DNA of 64,000 nt from Paenibacillus sp. 32352 (GCF_002042965.1 NZ_MZNT01000002.1:496001-560000); one strand, 5' to 3'. Shown: positions 35,380 through 43,350, numbered from the stretch's first letter. Numbers and translations: made by a program. Notes: a model not told the origin generated them from the letters alone.

Positions 35380-35778
35380 ATGAAATTTTCCCAGGCGACC
35401 GATTATGCTCTTCACGCGATGCTCTTTCTGGTGACAGAGGATCCGGAGAAGCCAGTTGGCGTCCAAATGCTGGCTCAAAAGCTGGGTGTTTCACAGACGT
35501 ATCTGTCCAAAATGATGACGAAGCTTGTCAAAGCCGGCTTGATTCAGTCCGTTTCCGGAGCTAGCGGCGGATATCGTCTAAGACGCAAGAAGGAAGAGAT
35601 CTCCTTCCTTGATATTATCCATGCGATTGAGGGGACGGCTTCCCTGTTCGAATGCGGCTTAAATCACGGAAGTGAATGTCTGATTCAGCAGGTGGTATTA
35701 GATGCCGAACGCCAGATGGAGCAGTATCTGGAGAGCAAAAAAATAGTGGATGTGGCCAGGTTATTCAAGACGGAGTAA
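35380..35778 (+). CDS. Rrf2 family transcriptional regulator
   Basis: 132 residues from ATG 35380, five to six bases after GGAGGT; the longer frame is rejected. It starts 'MKFSQATDYALHAMLFL', the standard Rrf2 N-terminus, and has a winged helix 'QMLAQKLGVSQTYLSKMMTK' and the wing 'VSGASGGYRLRR'. Only two or three Cys are present ('LFECGLNHGSECLIQQ'), spaced differently from the Fe-S ligands of NsrR/IscR, so a thiol switch is as likely as a cluster. The gene is followed 88 bp later by a thioredoxin-reductase-like flavoprotein and both share an operator-like element, suggesting redox-responsive control. Confidence 0.88.
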   Translation: MKFSQATDYALHAMLFLVTEDPEKPVGVQMLAQKLGVSQTYLSKMMTKLVKAGLIQSVSGASGGYRLRRKKEEISFLDIIHAIEGTASLFECGLNHGSECLIQQVVLDAERQMEQYLESKKIVDVARLFKTE

Positions 35779-35801
35779 ATCCGTCGATTTTTTAATCGAT
35801 A

Positions 35802-35840
35802 TTATAGATATAATTAGTCTATTATATCTCTAATATAATT
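35802..35840 (+). promoter_or_regulatory. Repeated TATAGAT-type operator between rrf2-type gene and flavoprotein gene
   Basis: TTATAGATATAA (35802-35813) has 5-bp complementary arms, and ATTATATCTCTAATATAATT (35821-35840) repeats the motif in the reverse sense. It resembles the palindrome at 35347. Immediately upstream, TCGATT (35784-35789) and AATCGA (35794-35799) form a small hairpin. Confidence 0.5.
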
Positions 35841-35865
35841 AAGGATATCAGAAGGGAGAAGTTGT

Positions 35866-36774
35866 ATGATTCACGATTGCGTTATTATTGGCGGTGGCCC
35901 GGCGGGAATGAGTGCTGCCTTAGTGCTCGGGAGAGCAAGAAAGCATGTGGTAGTTATTGACGAAGAACGTCCGCGGAATAGGGTTACACACGAGTCCCAC
36001 GGATTTCTTACGAGAGATTCGATAAAGCCAAGCGAGTTTAGACGGGTTGCCAGGGAACAGATCGCCCGTTATCCGTCCGTTACCTTTACCAATGAAACAG
36101 CCGTAACCGTCTCTGGTTCCGATGGCTGCTTTGAAATAACGACGAACCAGGGGCAGACCTACCAAAGCAAAAAGCTGCTCTTTGCAGTAGGAATGAAGGA
36201 TCTTCCGCTAAGTATTACCGGGTTGACGGAGGTGTACGGCAAAAGCGCTTTTATCTGCCCTTATTGCGACGGCTGGGAATTAAGGGACCAGAAGCTTGTC
36301 CTGATTGTCAAAGGCGGGGAAGCATTACATTTGGCTAAAGTCATCTCCGGCTGGACAAGTGACTTTACCATTTGCACGAATGGACCGGATGAACTTACGG
36401 ATTTGCAGCGTGAGGAGCTGATGAAGCATCAGGTTCCCGTATTTGATTCGCCGATCCAATCGATTGAGTCTGTTGAAGGTATGGTGCAGCAAATTGTTTT
36501 GGAGGACGGTACCCGACTGCAATGCTCCGGCATCTTTTTTAAACCGAAGCTGGCTCCAGGGTCAGATCTGCCCCAAGCTTTGGGGTGCAAGATGACGGAA
36601 TCCGGAGCGGTCATAGCCGATTCATTTGGCAGAACGAACATCCCAGGCGTCTTTAGCGCAGGTGATGCAGCCTCGCAGTTACATCAATTAATTCTTGCCG
36701 CTTCAATGGGTTCGTTGGCCGCTGTGGGCATAAATCAAGAATTGAACGAGGAGGCTTGGAACAGAGTCTTATAA
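35866..36774 (+). CDS. Thioredoxin-reductase-like NAD(P)/FAD oxidoreductase
   Basis: 302 residues, TrxB fold. FAD motif 'CVIIGGGPAGMSAALVLGRA'; redox-active pair Cys131-Pro-Tyr-Cys134 in 'FICPYCDGWELR'; a second nucleotide region 'KLVLIVKGGEALHLAKVISG', which lacks a perfect GxGxxA; and the C-terminal FAD contact 'NIPGVFSAGDAASQLHQLILA'. The CPYC pair and degenerate NADPH site set it apart from the genuine TrxB at 52655. It probably reduces a small thiol, bacilliredoxin or another disulfide. It is linked to the Rrf2 regulator upstream by shared operator sequences. AGAAGGGAG precedes the ATG. Confidence 0.87.
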   Translation: MIHDCVIIGGGPAGMSAALVLGRARKHVVVIDEERPRNRVTHESHGFLTRDSIKPSEFRRVAREQIARYPSVTFTNETAVTVSGSDGCFEITTNQGQTYQSKKLLFAVGMKDLPLSITGLTEVYGKSAFICPYCDGWELRDQKLVLIVKGGEALHLAKVISGWTSDFTICTNGPDELTDLQREELMKHQVPVFDSPIQSIESVEGMVQQIVLEDGTRLQCSGIFFKPKLAPGSDLPQALGCKMTESGAVIADSFGRTNIPGVFSAGDAASQLHQLILAASMGSLAAVGINQELNEEAWNRVL

Positions 36775-36823
36775 CCTTTCCTGCGTGTAACAATGCTTAC
36801 TCCAAGGTTTGGCGGATCCCACG

Positions 36824-36850
36824 GGACAGCAGCAATGCTGTCCTTTTTTT
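36824..36850 (+). terminator. Intrinsic terminator after flavoprotein gene
   Basis: GGACAGCA (36824-36831) pairs with TGCTGTCC (36836-36843) around a GCAA tetraloop, followed by seven T. Confidence 0.9.
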
Positions 36851-36878
36851 ATTGACTTAAAACGATAGCTTTGGATGA

Positions 36879-36947
36879 AATGTAAAAACAATTTGACATT
36901 TTATTGAGATTGCTATATGATTTCAAATGTAAAAAGTTTTTTACATT
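36879..36947 (+). promoter_or_regulatory. Autoregulated promoter with two matching operators
   Basis: The core promoter is TTGACA (36893-36898), 17-nt spacer, TATGAT (36916-36921). Operator 2 (36926-36947) is AATGTAAAAA, two bases, then TTTTTACATT: perfect arms sitting on the transcription start. Operator 1 (36879-36900) begins with the same AATGTAAAAA and ends TTTGACATT, matching operator 2 at 18 of 22 positions and covering the -35. Confidence 0.75.
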
Positions 36948-36966
36948 ATAGGATTAGGTGGTCATA

Positions 36967-37170
36967 TTGAAAAATAACATTAGGGATATTAGAAAAAAAA
37001 TGAAGATATCCCAAGAAGATCTTGCAAACAAGTGCGGCGTTACAAGGCAAACGATCAATGCTATTGAAAATGACAAATATGACCCCACGTTATCATTGGC
37101 GTTCAAATTATCGATTCATCTAGAAACTACAGTTGATCAGTTATTTATTTTTGAGGAGGACTCTGAATGA
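36967..37170 (+). CDS. Small XRE family transcriptional regulator (YozG-like)
   Basis: 67 residues from TTG 36967; AGGTGG (36956-36961) is correctly spaced for it, while the longer frame starts at a GTG inside that site. The whole protein is one Cro/CI helix-turn-helix: 'IRKKMKISQEDLANKCGVTR', 'QTINAIENDKYDPTLSLAFK', ending 'TTVDQLFIFEED'. It overlaps the next gene by four bases (ATGA). The two palindromic operators around its promoter fit autorepression. Confidence 0.88.
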   Translation: MKNNIRDIRKKMKISQEDLANKCGVTRQTINAIENDKYDPTLSLAFKLSIHLETTVDQLFIFEEDSE

Positions 37171-37376
37171 AATTGCGAAAAGCGGATGAAATGGAACAAT
37201 ATCAAAATGATAAATCGGCCAAAAATGCTTATCTATTTTTTACTGCAGCTTTGTTAATCTGGTCGCTAATCGATTTTTTTTCAAACGGAAAAACGGGCTG
37301 GGAGTTTACCATTTTGCTGATAGGGAATGCAATATTCCTTTGGACAAGAGTTTTCTACAAGAGAAAAATGCAATGA
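37167..37376 (+). CDS. Small two-helix membrane protein in operon with XRE regulator
   Basis: 69 residues, ATG overlapping the stop of the regulator, so translation is coupled. A charged N-terminus ('MKLRKADEMEQYQNDKSAKN') is followed by two TM helices ('AYLFFTAALLIWSLIDFF' and 'EFTILLIGNAIFLWTRVFY') and a basic tail. XRE plus small membrane protein pairs of this kind are widespread in Firmicutes and often unassigned. A signalling or immunity-type role is possible but unproven. Confidence 0.75.
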   Translation: MKLRKADEMEQYQNDKSAKNAYLFFTAALLIWSLIDFFSNGKTGWEFTILLIGNAIFLWTRVFYKRKMQ

Positions 37377-37462
37377 TGTAATACAGAGTGTGTACAACAG
37401 CTATATGAATAACGGGTAAGAAACTATGTCCGTAGGCTGGAATGTTTGACTCTATTACCTTT

Positions 37463-37496
37463 AAAAAAGGATCAACCAGAAAGATCTGGTTGATCC
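37463..37496 (-). terminator. Intrinsic terminator of the tetR-type gene (- strand)
   Basis: GGATCAACCAGA (37469-37480) pairs perfectly with TCTGGTTGATCC (37485-37496) around AAGA. Read on the - strand it is followed by TTTTTTAAAGG. Confidence 0.9.
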
Positions 37497-37500
37497 AATT

Positions 37501-38403
37501 CTATGACGATGAGCTTTCATTCCTCTCTTGAAGCAGCTGCTTCAGCTGATTGGCATAATAAATAAGCTCCTTCTCAGAGGCAAGATCACGAAGGAGTGCA
37601 TGCACGAGAAATCTTCGGGGCTGAGCTTGCGCCGACTCCTCCTGCAGCATCACGGCTGCTTCAAGCAGCTCCTTTTTTCTTATATTAGGAATGGATATGT
37701 CGGGAATAATAGATAACATAGTTTCAAACAGTGCAGACCTTTGCATCTCGAGGGTTTCCTGATTCGTTCTAAAATCGACATGAGTATAATCATCCATCAT
37801 TTCATCCGTAAGTAAAGGGTACGGCGAACGATTTTCAAAGCCGTCTACGATATCATCCATCCGGCTGGCAATAAAAAGGGCCAGCTCTTTCTGATTCACC
37901 GGCTTATACCCAAATAGCAAATGAAAGGTATATTCCCTGATCATCCCGTTAAAGACGGCCGTGATGTCCCATTTCCAACGAAGCATGGTCGAGCCGTAAT
38001 ACCGCAATAAGATATCTTCGTAGTAACGAAACATATTAATGCGGATCTGATTAATGACGGCCCCCAGCTTGTCGTTGTTTACCGGAGGGAACTCATTGTG
38101 ATCTCTGGAAATATAATAACCGTGCTCTAAGAAAAATTCGAACTGAAAAGCAATTTCTTCAATAAACAGTTCCCTTTTGGATAGGCCGCTTTGCCTTAGT
38201 TTCTCCACGGCATGTATCATATCTTGCTGGCGCTTCTCAAGTATACTGATATACAATTCTTCCTTGGAGGCAAACACCTTATATAAAGAGCCTTTGGCTA
38301 TGCTGCAATCGTCGGCAATATCTTGTATGGACGTTGCCTGATATCCTTTTTCGGCGAACAGCCGAATGGCCGACTGCAAGATTTTTCCCTTAAGCATACT
38401 CAT
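37501..38403 (-). CDS. TetR/AcrR family transcriptional regulator
   Basis: 300 residues, longer than most TetR proteins. The N-terminal HTH is clear ('ILQSAIRLFAEKGYQATSIQ', 'DIADDCSIAKGSLYKVFASK', 'EELYISILE'). The long helical C-terminal domain (~60-300) has no recognised ligand signature. GAGGAGGTACTAGA precedes the ATG. It lies 108 bp downstream of, and on the same strand as, a DHA2 drug exporter, which it most likely represses through the inverted repeat at 39995-40030; a co-transcribed repressor would give autoregulation. Confidence 0.87.
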   Translation of the reverse strand: MSMLKGKILQSAIRLFAEKGYQATSIQDIADDCSIAKGSLYKVFASKEELYISILEKRQQDMIHAVEKLRQSGLSKRELFIEEIAFQFEFFLEHGYYISRDHNEFPPVNNDKLGAVINQIRINMFRYYEDILLRYYGSTMLRWKWDITAVFNGMIREYTFHLLFGYKPVNQKELALFIASRMDDIVDGFENRSPYPLLTDEMMDDYTHVDFRTNQETLEMQRSALFETMLSIIPDISIPNIRKKELLEAAVMLQEESAQAQPRRFLVHALLRDLASEKELIYYANQLKQLLQERNESSSS

Positions 38404-38511
38404 TCTAGTACCTCCTCGTTCAACAAGCTACCCTTAAGATTGTACAATCGAAACGGGGATATGACCAACTATTTCTATGATTGCCCCGAAAAAAGAAGCT
38501 AAACCCATCCA

Positions 38512-39960
38512 TTAATGATTGTGATCTGACTGTCTTGGCTTTCTAAGAAACAGACATAACACCAGTCCAATAAAAGCGATCCATGCAGCCAGGAAAAATG
38601 TATCCCCGTAAGAGGCTAAGCCTGCTTCCAGCGAGCTTGCTCCATCCGAATGGACAGCTTCGTTAGCGCTTAAGCGATAGGCTAGGTATCCGGTTAATCC
38701 CGCAATGGCGAAGGAGCAGACAACCTGCTGCGCAGCGCTGGTGAGCGGGGTAACTCTGCTGACAAGCTCCCGAGGCGTGGCATTGAGGACATGAGTATTT
38801 AAAGACATCATAGATAAACCCATCCCGGAGCCTAGTAAAAATAAGGTAATCATCACGGTAGCTATAGTCGTATGGATCGTAATGAAGGCCATTGTAAACA
38901 AAGCAACAGTGATCAAGGTCATGCCGGCAAGAAGGGGAGGACGGGCGCCTGCTTTGTCAAAGATTTTCCCCGCGATGGGCATGAAGATCATAGATCCAAC
39001 AGCTTGCGGGAGTAAAATAAGCCCGGTCTCCAGCGGCGAGTAGCCTTTCAACTGCTGAAGCAGCAGCGGAAACAGGAGGACCGTCCCGAATAATGCGGTT
39101 TGCATTATCCAAGAAATGATAATGCCGCGAGTGAAATCCGAAGACTTGAACACACGCAGCTCCAGTAAAGGCTGTTTCTGCCGCAAGCACGAGATCACGA
39201 ATAGTACCAAGGCTGTTCCGCCGACAATTAGACCTGTTAATGTCCTTGCGGATGTCCAGTCGGCACCGCCCTCACTTACACCGAAGGTAATCATGGCGAA
39301 CGCAAGAGGACCAAGGAACATCCCAATAATATCGAGGGATGGAGCCTGCTTGCTCTCAAATGAAGGAAGCCATTTGCGCCCGATCATAATTCCTGCCACG
39401 CCGACAGGCAAGTTGATGAGAAAGATCCACTGCCAGCTTACGTATTCAACCAGCAATCCGGACAAAACCGGTCCTAGAGCCGGAGCAAGCAGCATCGGAA
39501 TTCCGAACATGCCTATGACAGAGCCGCGTTTGTCAGGTGGCGCAAGCCGATAAACCATAGCCATGCCGATAGGCGAAACCATGCCGCCTCCGAGTCCCTG
39601 GAGCACACGGAAAAAAATGAGCTGCTCTGTCGATTGAGCCAAAGCGCAAAGCATGGAACCGATCGTAAATAATCCGATGGAGATAAGGAACACTCGCTTG
39701 GCCTGAAATTTATCCGTCAGCCAGCCGGCAAGCGGGATAACCGCTGACAATGCCAGTGTATACGCGGTAACTGCCCATTGGATGGTTTGGAGCGAGCTAT
39801 CGAAATAAGTGACTAGAGTAGGGATAGCTACATTTACCGCAGTGCTATCGAGAATAACCATGAAAGTACCAATGACAACGGCTAGAAGCGGGGCAAGCAG
39901 CTGTTTCACTGAGAACTCCCTATCGGATCCCGTTGTATTCATTACAGAAGGGCTGGACAT
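38512..39960 (-). CDS. DHA2 family MFS drug exporter (EmrB/QacA type)
   Basis: 482 residues from ATG 39960, placed after AAAGAGGT; the longer frame adds 14 residues without support. Fourteen TM helices. 'GTFMVILDSTAVNVAIPTL' is the DHA2 motif D1, 'GWLTDKFQAKR' motif A and 'GGGMVSPIGMAMVYRLAPPDKRG' (in parts) the TM4-5 region, then 'GPVLSGLLVEYVSWQWIFLI' motif C. It exports drugs or lipophilic compounds by proton antiport. A TetR gene follows, with an operator-like repeat upstream. An initial short basic N-terminus precedes TM1. Confidence 0.9.
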   Translation of the reverse strand: MSSPSVMNTTGSDREFSVKQLLAPLLAVVIGTFMVILDSTAVNVAIPTLVTYFDSSLQTIQWAVTAYTLALSAVIPLAGWLTDKFQAKRVFLISIGLFTIGSMLCALAQSTEQLIFFRVLQGLGGGMVSPIGMAMVYRLAPPDKRGSVIGMFGIPMLLAPALGPVLSGLLVEYVSWQWIFLINLPVGVAGIMIGRKWLPSFESKQAPSLDIIGMFLGPLAFAMITFGVSEGGADWTSARTLTGLIVGGTALVLFVISCLRQKQPLLELRVFKSSDFTRGIIISWIMQTALFGTVLLFPLLLQQLKGYSPLETGLILLPQAVGSMIFMPIAGKIFDKAGARPPLLAGMTLITVALFTMAFITIHTTIATVMITLFLLGSGMGLSMMSLNTHVLNATPRELVSRVTPLTSAAQQVVCSFAIAGLTGYLAYRLSANEAVHSDGASSLEAGLASYGDTFFLAAWIAFIGLVLCLFLRKPRQSDHNH

Positions 39961-39994
39961 AAAAAATACCTCTTTCTCTATCATTTTGACTTTT

Positions 39995-40030
39995 ATGACC
40001 ATATGGTTTTTAATAAAACCAAATAGTCAT
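39995..40030 (-). promoter_or_regulatory. Inverted repeat, candidate TetR operator upstream of DHA2 exporter
   Basis: ATGACCATATGGTTTT (39995-40010) and AAAACCAAATAGTCAT (40015-40030) are complementary at 14 of 16 positions around TAAT. It sits 35-70 bp upstream of the exporter start, where the promoter must lie. Confidence 0.65.
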
Positions 40031-40182
40031 GAAATTCATATTAACGATAGGAGAGGGATTGTGTCAAACCTTTTTTTCAAAGCAGCTCATTTTAGGAAAC
40101 CCGTTAGGTATAGAGAATAGCATGCTTTTTCGTATGGAAAGGGTGCACCTTGGCATAATAAAACAACGAGTAAAGCAGCCGT

Positions 40183-40213
40183 TTGACCTTCCCCTAAGGG
40201 GAAGCTTTATAAT
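40183..40213 (+). promoter_or_regulatory. MerR-type promoter with 19-bp spacer and central dyad
   Basis: TTGACC (40183-40188), 19-nt spacer, TATAAT (40208-40213). The spacer holds CTTCCCC-TAA-GGGGAAG (40188-40204), a near-perfect dyad like the BmrR and BltR operators. An over-long spacer with the operator inside it is the hallmark of promoters twisted into shape by MerR-family activators. A merR-type gene is second in the operon. Confidence 0.8.
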
Positions 40214-40254
40214 GAAAGTGACTTAAACGAGCAAGGAAAGGCAGGCGACCACTT

Positions 40255-40533
40255 ATGCATTATTTATTTCATCGCAGAGTGTTAGGAATGATAACCGTAC
40301 TATCCCTTCTCATAGCACTAATCGTAAGCGGGTTTTGCCCTAATGAAATTCCCATACATTTTATGGGACAGGGAGCAGACCAACTGATTAATAAATGGCT
40401 CGGACTATTTCTATTTCCGGTCATGATGGCTATTCTTCTTTTGCTGCAGCGTTCTTATGCTTCATCCGCTAGATTCATTTATTTTTTTGCGGCTCTCCAC
40501 ATTGTTCTGCTATACAATGCCATAACCTATTAG
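40255..40533 (+). CDS. Small DUF1648-domain membrane protein
   Basis: 92 residues with three TM helices ('VLSLLIALIVSGFCPNEIPI', 'KWLGLFLFPVMMAILLLLQR', 'FIYFFAALHIVLLYNAI'). The stretch 'LPxxIPxHFxxxGxxD' (here 'PNEIPIHFMGQGADQLINKW') is the DUF1648 signature found in the SdpI immunity family; this protein has only the DUF1648 half. It is 12 bp upstream of a MerR-type regulator and under the MerR-type promoter, so the pair is probably an inducible membrane-protection unit. Confidence 0.75.
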   Translation: MHYLFHRRVLGMITVLSLLIALIVSGFCPNEIPIHFMGQGADQLINKWLGLFLFPVMMAILLLLQRSYASSARFIYFFAALHIVLLYNAITY

Positions 40534-40545
40534 GAGGAAAAGAAC

Positions 40546-41463
40546 ATGAATATTAAAGAAGTCTCCGAAAAGTCCGGTTTGACGAAGAAGGCAATCCGAT
40601 TTTATGAACAAGCCGGCATCATCGAGGTCAGTAAAGATCCAAACAACCAGTATCGGGTATATAATGAGAATCAAATTGAAACGCTGAAGCTCGTGGCTTT
40701 ATTAAGAAGCTTGGATTTTACAATCGAACAAATTAAGCGTATCGTTCGACAGGAGGAAGAGCTGGGACAAGAGCTCTTGAAGCAAGAGAGCGAGATGGAG
40801 CGCCATGCTACAGATCTGAAGCTTAAGCAGCAGACGATCCGGGCATTGAGGGAAGAACTGGCCAAAGGAACGCCCGTATCTATATTAGCGGAGCAATTTA
40901 GTCAACCGGATGATATGATGGTCACTTTGAGCAGAAAGATTAGAACGGCATTCCCGGGAATATTCGGACAATTTGTTGAAGTATCGTTGTATCCTTTTTT
41001 AGACGATATTCTTATAGATACGACGGAATCAAAGAACCGGGTTCAGCAGTTAGTGGACCTATTGGATGACATCCCACCCGTCCCCGAGGACCATTATCTA
41101 TGTCAATGGATCGCTTCCGACGATCAGATTAGTATAGGGAAGTTCAAGGAAAGCAATGCAAGCCTATACACAGGCATATTACGGAACGATCCTGCAGTAC
41201 TAGCCGGTGTGAAGGCGAATATTATGGGACAAATCGAAAAAATTCGTCAGGATCCCAGCTTCAGAAAGCAGATTTCCGAATTGATGAGTAAGTCTAAAGA
41301 CTTGCCCAATCTTACGCTTGGTTCTCCGTTCAGTGATATGCTGGAAACCTTAAGTCCCCGTTATGCGGCCGTAGCGAAGGCTTTGAGAGCAATCGACGAA
41401 GAAGTCAGCCATGAGCTGGGCTTCGACTATAAGCAATATTTGCAAAGTCTGATGGAAGAGTAG
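40546..41463 (+). CDS. MerR family transcriptional regulator
   Basis: 305 residues. The N-terminal MerR winged helix is 'NIKEVSEKSGLTKKAIRFYE', 'QAGIIEV', 'QYRVYNENQIETLKLVALLR', followed by the coiled-coil dimerisation helix 'QTIRALREELAKG'. The ~190-residue C-terminal domain has no recognised ligand motif and no Cys cluster, so a small organic ligand rather than a metal is likely. AGGAGG lies seven to eight bases before the ATG. It is expected to act on the dyad at 40188-40204. Confidence 0.88.
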   Translation: MNIKEVSEKSGLTKKAIRFYEQAGIIEVSKDPNNQYRVYNENQIETLKLVALLRSLDFTIEQIKRIVRQEEELGQELLKQESEMERHATDLKLKQQTIRALREELAKGTPVSILAEQFSQPDDMMVTLSRKIRTAFPGIFGQFVEVSLYPFLDDILIDTTESKNRVQQLVDLLDDIPPVPEDHYLCQWIASDDQISIGKFKESNASLYTGILRNDPAVLAGVKANIMGQIEKIRQDPSFRKQISELMSKSKDLPNLTLGSPFSDMLETLSPRYAAVAKALRAIDEEVSHELGFDYKQYLQSLMEE

Positions 41464-41515
41464 AACAATTGAAGCCGTAAGGAAAGTCCTCGTATATCAA
41501 GTGACCGTATAGTTT

Positions 41516-41544
41516 TTTACTAAACGTATAATTCATGTTATGAT
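41516..41544 (+). promoter_or_regulatory. Sigma-A promoter of the acetyltransferase gene
   Basis: TTTACT (41516-41521), 17-nt spacer, TATGAT (41539-41544). Confidence 0.55.
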
Positions 41545-41612
41545 GTACTACAGGATATCTTGGCGGTGTTCCTTATGCCGCTATATTTGTGAGAGCGAGG
41601 TATTGCATTGAA

Positions 41613-42176
41613 ATGAAATTTGAGACCTTTCCTGTATTGGAAACGGAACGTTTTCTATTACGTCAAATGACGCTGGAGGATAGTCCGGCGGTATTCGAGA
41701 TTTTTTCCGACCCTGATGTGACTAAAGATATGGGAGAAGCTCCTTTTGAACATGTTGCACAGGCGGAAGATGTAATTCGGTTTATGAACTCATTATATGA
41801 ACAGAACCAGGCTATCCGTTGGGGGATTATTAAGAAAGAGGATAGTACTCTGGTAGGAACATGCGGATATAACGGCTGGGAAACGAACCGGGGTTCGCGG
41901 GGAGAAATCGCTTATGATTTAGCCAAAAAGCATTGGCGGCAAGGGTATATGTCGGAAATTTTGAAAAAGGTCATAACCTACGGCTTCGAAACCATGGGAT
42001 TGAACCGTATAGAAGCTTTTACTTATTTAGATGCCGCACCGTCTATTCGCCTATTACAAAAAATGGGATTTCAAGAAGAAGGTATACTGCGAGGCTATGC
42101 TTACTCCCAAGGGAAGTATCTTGACAATCGATGCTTTTCGCTTTTGAAACAGGAGTGGGAAGAATATATGAAATAA
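41613..42176 (+). CDS. RimJ/RimL-type GNAT acetyltransferase
   Basis: 187 residues from ATG 41613 (GAGGT 11 bases upstream; a GTG at 41589 is in frame but lacks a site). The start 'FPVLETERFLLRQMTLEDSP' is the classic RimJ/L opening. Motif A is 'EIAYDLAKKHWRQGYMSEIL', followed by 'GLNRIEAFTYLDAAPSIRLL' and 'QKMGFQEEGILRGYAYSQGK'. These enzymes acetylate protein N-termini or small amines; the target is unknown. It ends in a strong terminator. Confidence 0.9.
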   Translation: MKFETFPVLETERFLLRQMTLEDSPAVFEIFSDPDVTKDMGEAPFEHVAQAEDVIRFMNSLYEQNQAIRWGIIKKEDSTLVGTCGYNGWETNRGSRGEIAYDLAKKHWRQGYMSEILKKVITYGFETMGLNRIEAFTYLDAAPSIRLLQKMGFQEEGILRGYAYSQGKYLDNRCFSLLKQEWEEYMK

Positions 42177-42224
42177 ATGGGATGTAATAACTTCCTTAAG
42201 AAAAACATTGTCCATCAAAAAGAG

Positions 42225-42270
42225 AAGAACAGCGGTTCCAGACATGGAGGAACGCCGCTGTTCTTTTTCT
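42225..42270 (+). terminator. Intrinsic terminator after GNAT gene
   Basis: AAGAACAGCGG (42225-42235) pairs with CCGCTGTTCTT (42255-42265), with an inner TTCC/GGAA, followed by TTTCT. Confidence 0.9.
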
Positions 42271-42328
42271 GTTAACTCTCCCAAGTATATCCCTTTCCCA
42301 CTGGAAAACGGCCTACCTACGTAAACAG

Positions 42329-42382
42329 TTAATAGATATTTAATAAATGGTTCACGGGCGGTTTATTTTTAGCGTGTACTAT
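42329..42382 (+). promoter_or_regulatory. PhoP/OmpR-type box and -10 ahead of the ABC/two-component operon
   Basis: TTAATA (42329), TTAATA (42340), TTCACG (42351) and TTTATT (42362) start exactly 11 bp apart. The -10 TACTAT (42377-42382) begins nine bases after the last hexamer, the same geometry as at 20089. The box spans about -61 to -23, as at PhoP-activated Bacillus promoters. Confidence 0.65.
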
Positions 42383-42426
42383 GGGTATTGCAAGTCGATA
42401 ACCTACAATCCATAGGAGGCTGGAGT

Positions 42427-43344
42427 ATGAAAAAGAAATGGGTAGTGTTTGGGAGTGCAGTCGGCATTAGCAGCGTCGTCATGATAACGACAGGGTTTTC
42501 CGCTATGGCAAGCACCTCCGGGTATGACGCTTACAAATCGGCATTTAAGAACACGAAGGCGATTCAAAATGTGAGCATTCAGGCGCAATCGGTATTGCAG
42601 GATAATGGTAATACGCTGACTAGCACGAACGGAACGTTTAAGGTTAGCTCGCAAAATCAACATGCAAGCGGATCGGTAACGGTGAAAGCAGGCAATGGCG
42701 CGGAGCAGTCGATTCTTTTTTACAAACAAGCGGAAGGTATCGTTGTAAAATCGAGCGCAAGCGATGTGTATTATGTGAAGCAGGAGGGCAAGGAGAAGCG
42801 GGATTGGGCCCAAAAGCATGAAAGCGAAGGTATGTCCCAGCAGGTTGAAACGGTGATTGATGCCCTGGTAGGTAACTTAAAGGATTACGTGACGGTGAAT
42901 GATAAAGCGGACGGCTCCAAAGAGGTTGCAATAGAGCTCAACAACTCACAGATTCCCGCAGTAGTCAATGCTATTGCGCCGATTGCCATCAAGCATGCAA
43001 CAAGCGAACATAAACAGAACAAAACGGATAGCGAGTCCTCAACCAAGCCGATTCCGTTTGACGGGCATAGCTTGAACGCGAATGTTCCACAGCTGACGCA
43101 GGATATCAAGATTGACAAAGTGGCGGTTAAAGCAGACATTAACACCAACAATTATATTGAGCATCAACAAGCGGATGTAACGGTTTCCGGTAAGGATGCG
43201 GAAGGAACGGCACATGTGCTTACACTTCATCTGAACGCGGATCTGTCCGGTTATAACCAAACAACGCCGGATACAGTCGATTTGACCGGGAAACAAGTCC
43301 AAACGATGAAACAAGATTTTCGTCAGAACAAAGAACATAAATAA
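42427..43344 (+). CDS. Exported protein of unknown function at head of ABC/TCS operon
   Basis: 305 residues from ATG 42427, seven bases after AGGAGG. A signal peptide or anchor spans residues 5-28 ('VVFGSAVGISSVVMITTGF', then 'AMAS'). The mature part alternates beta strands ('NVSIQAQSVLQDNGNTL', 'GSVTVKAGNGAEQSILFYKQ', 'IKIDKVAVKADINTNNYIEH') in the manner of lipoprotein-carrier or LolA-like folds, but I cannot assign a family. A large stem-loop separates it from the ABC genes. Its position suggests the ligand-binding or target protein of the sensor system downstream. Confidence 0.75.
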   Translation: MKKKWVVFGSAVGISSVVMITTGFSAMASTSGYDAYKSAFKNTKAIQNVSIQAQSVLQDNGNTLTSTNGTFKVSSQNQHASGSVTVKAGNGAEQSILFYKQAEGIVVKSSASDVYYVKQEGKEKRDWAQKHESEGMSQQVETVIDALVGNLKDYVTVNDKADGSKEVAIELNNSQIPAVVNAIAPIAIKHATSEHKQNKTDSESSTKPIPFDGHSLNANVPQLTQDIKIDKVAVKADINTNNYIEHQQADVTVSGKDAEGTAHVLTLHLNADLSGYNQTTPDTVDLTGKQVQTMKQDFRQNKEHK

Positions 43345-43350
43345 ATAATT

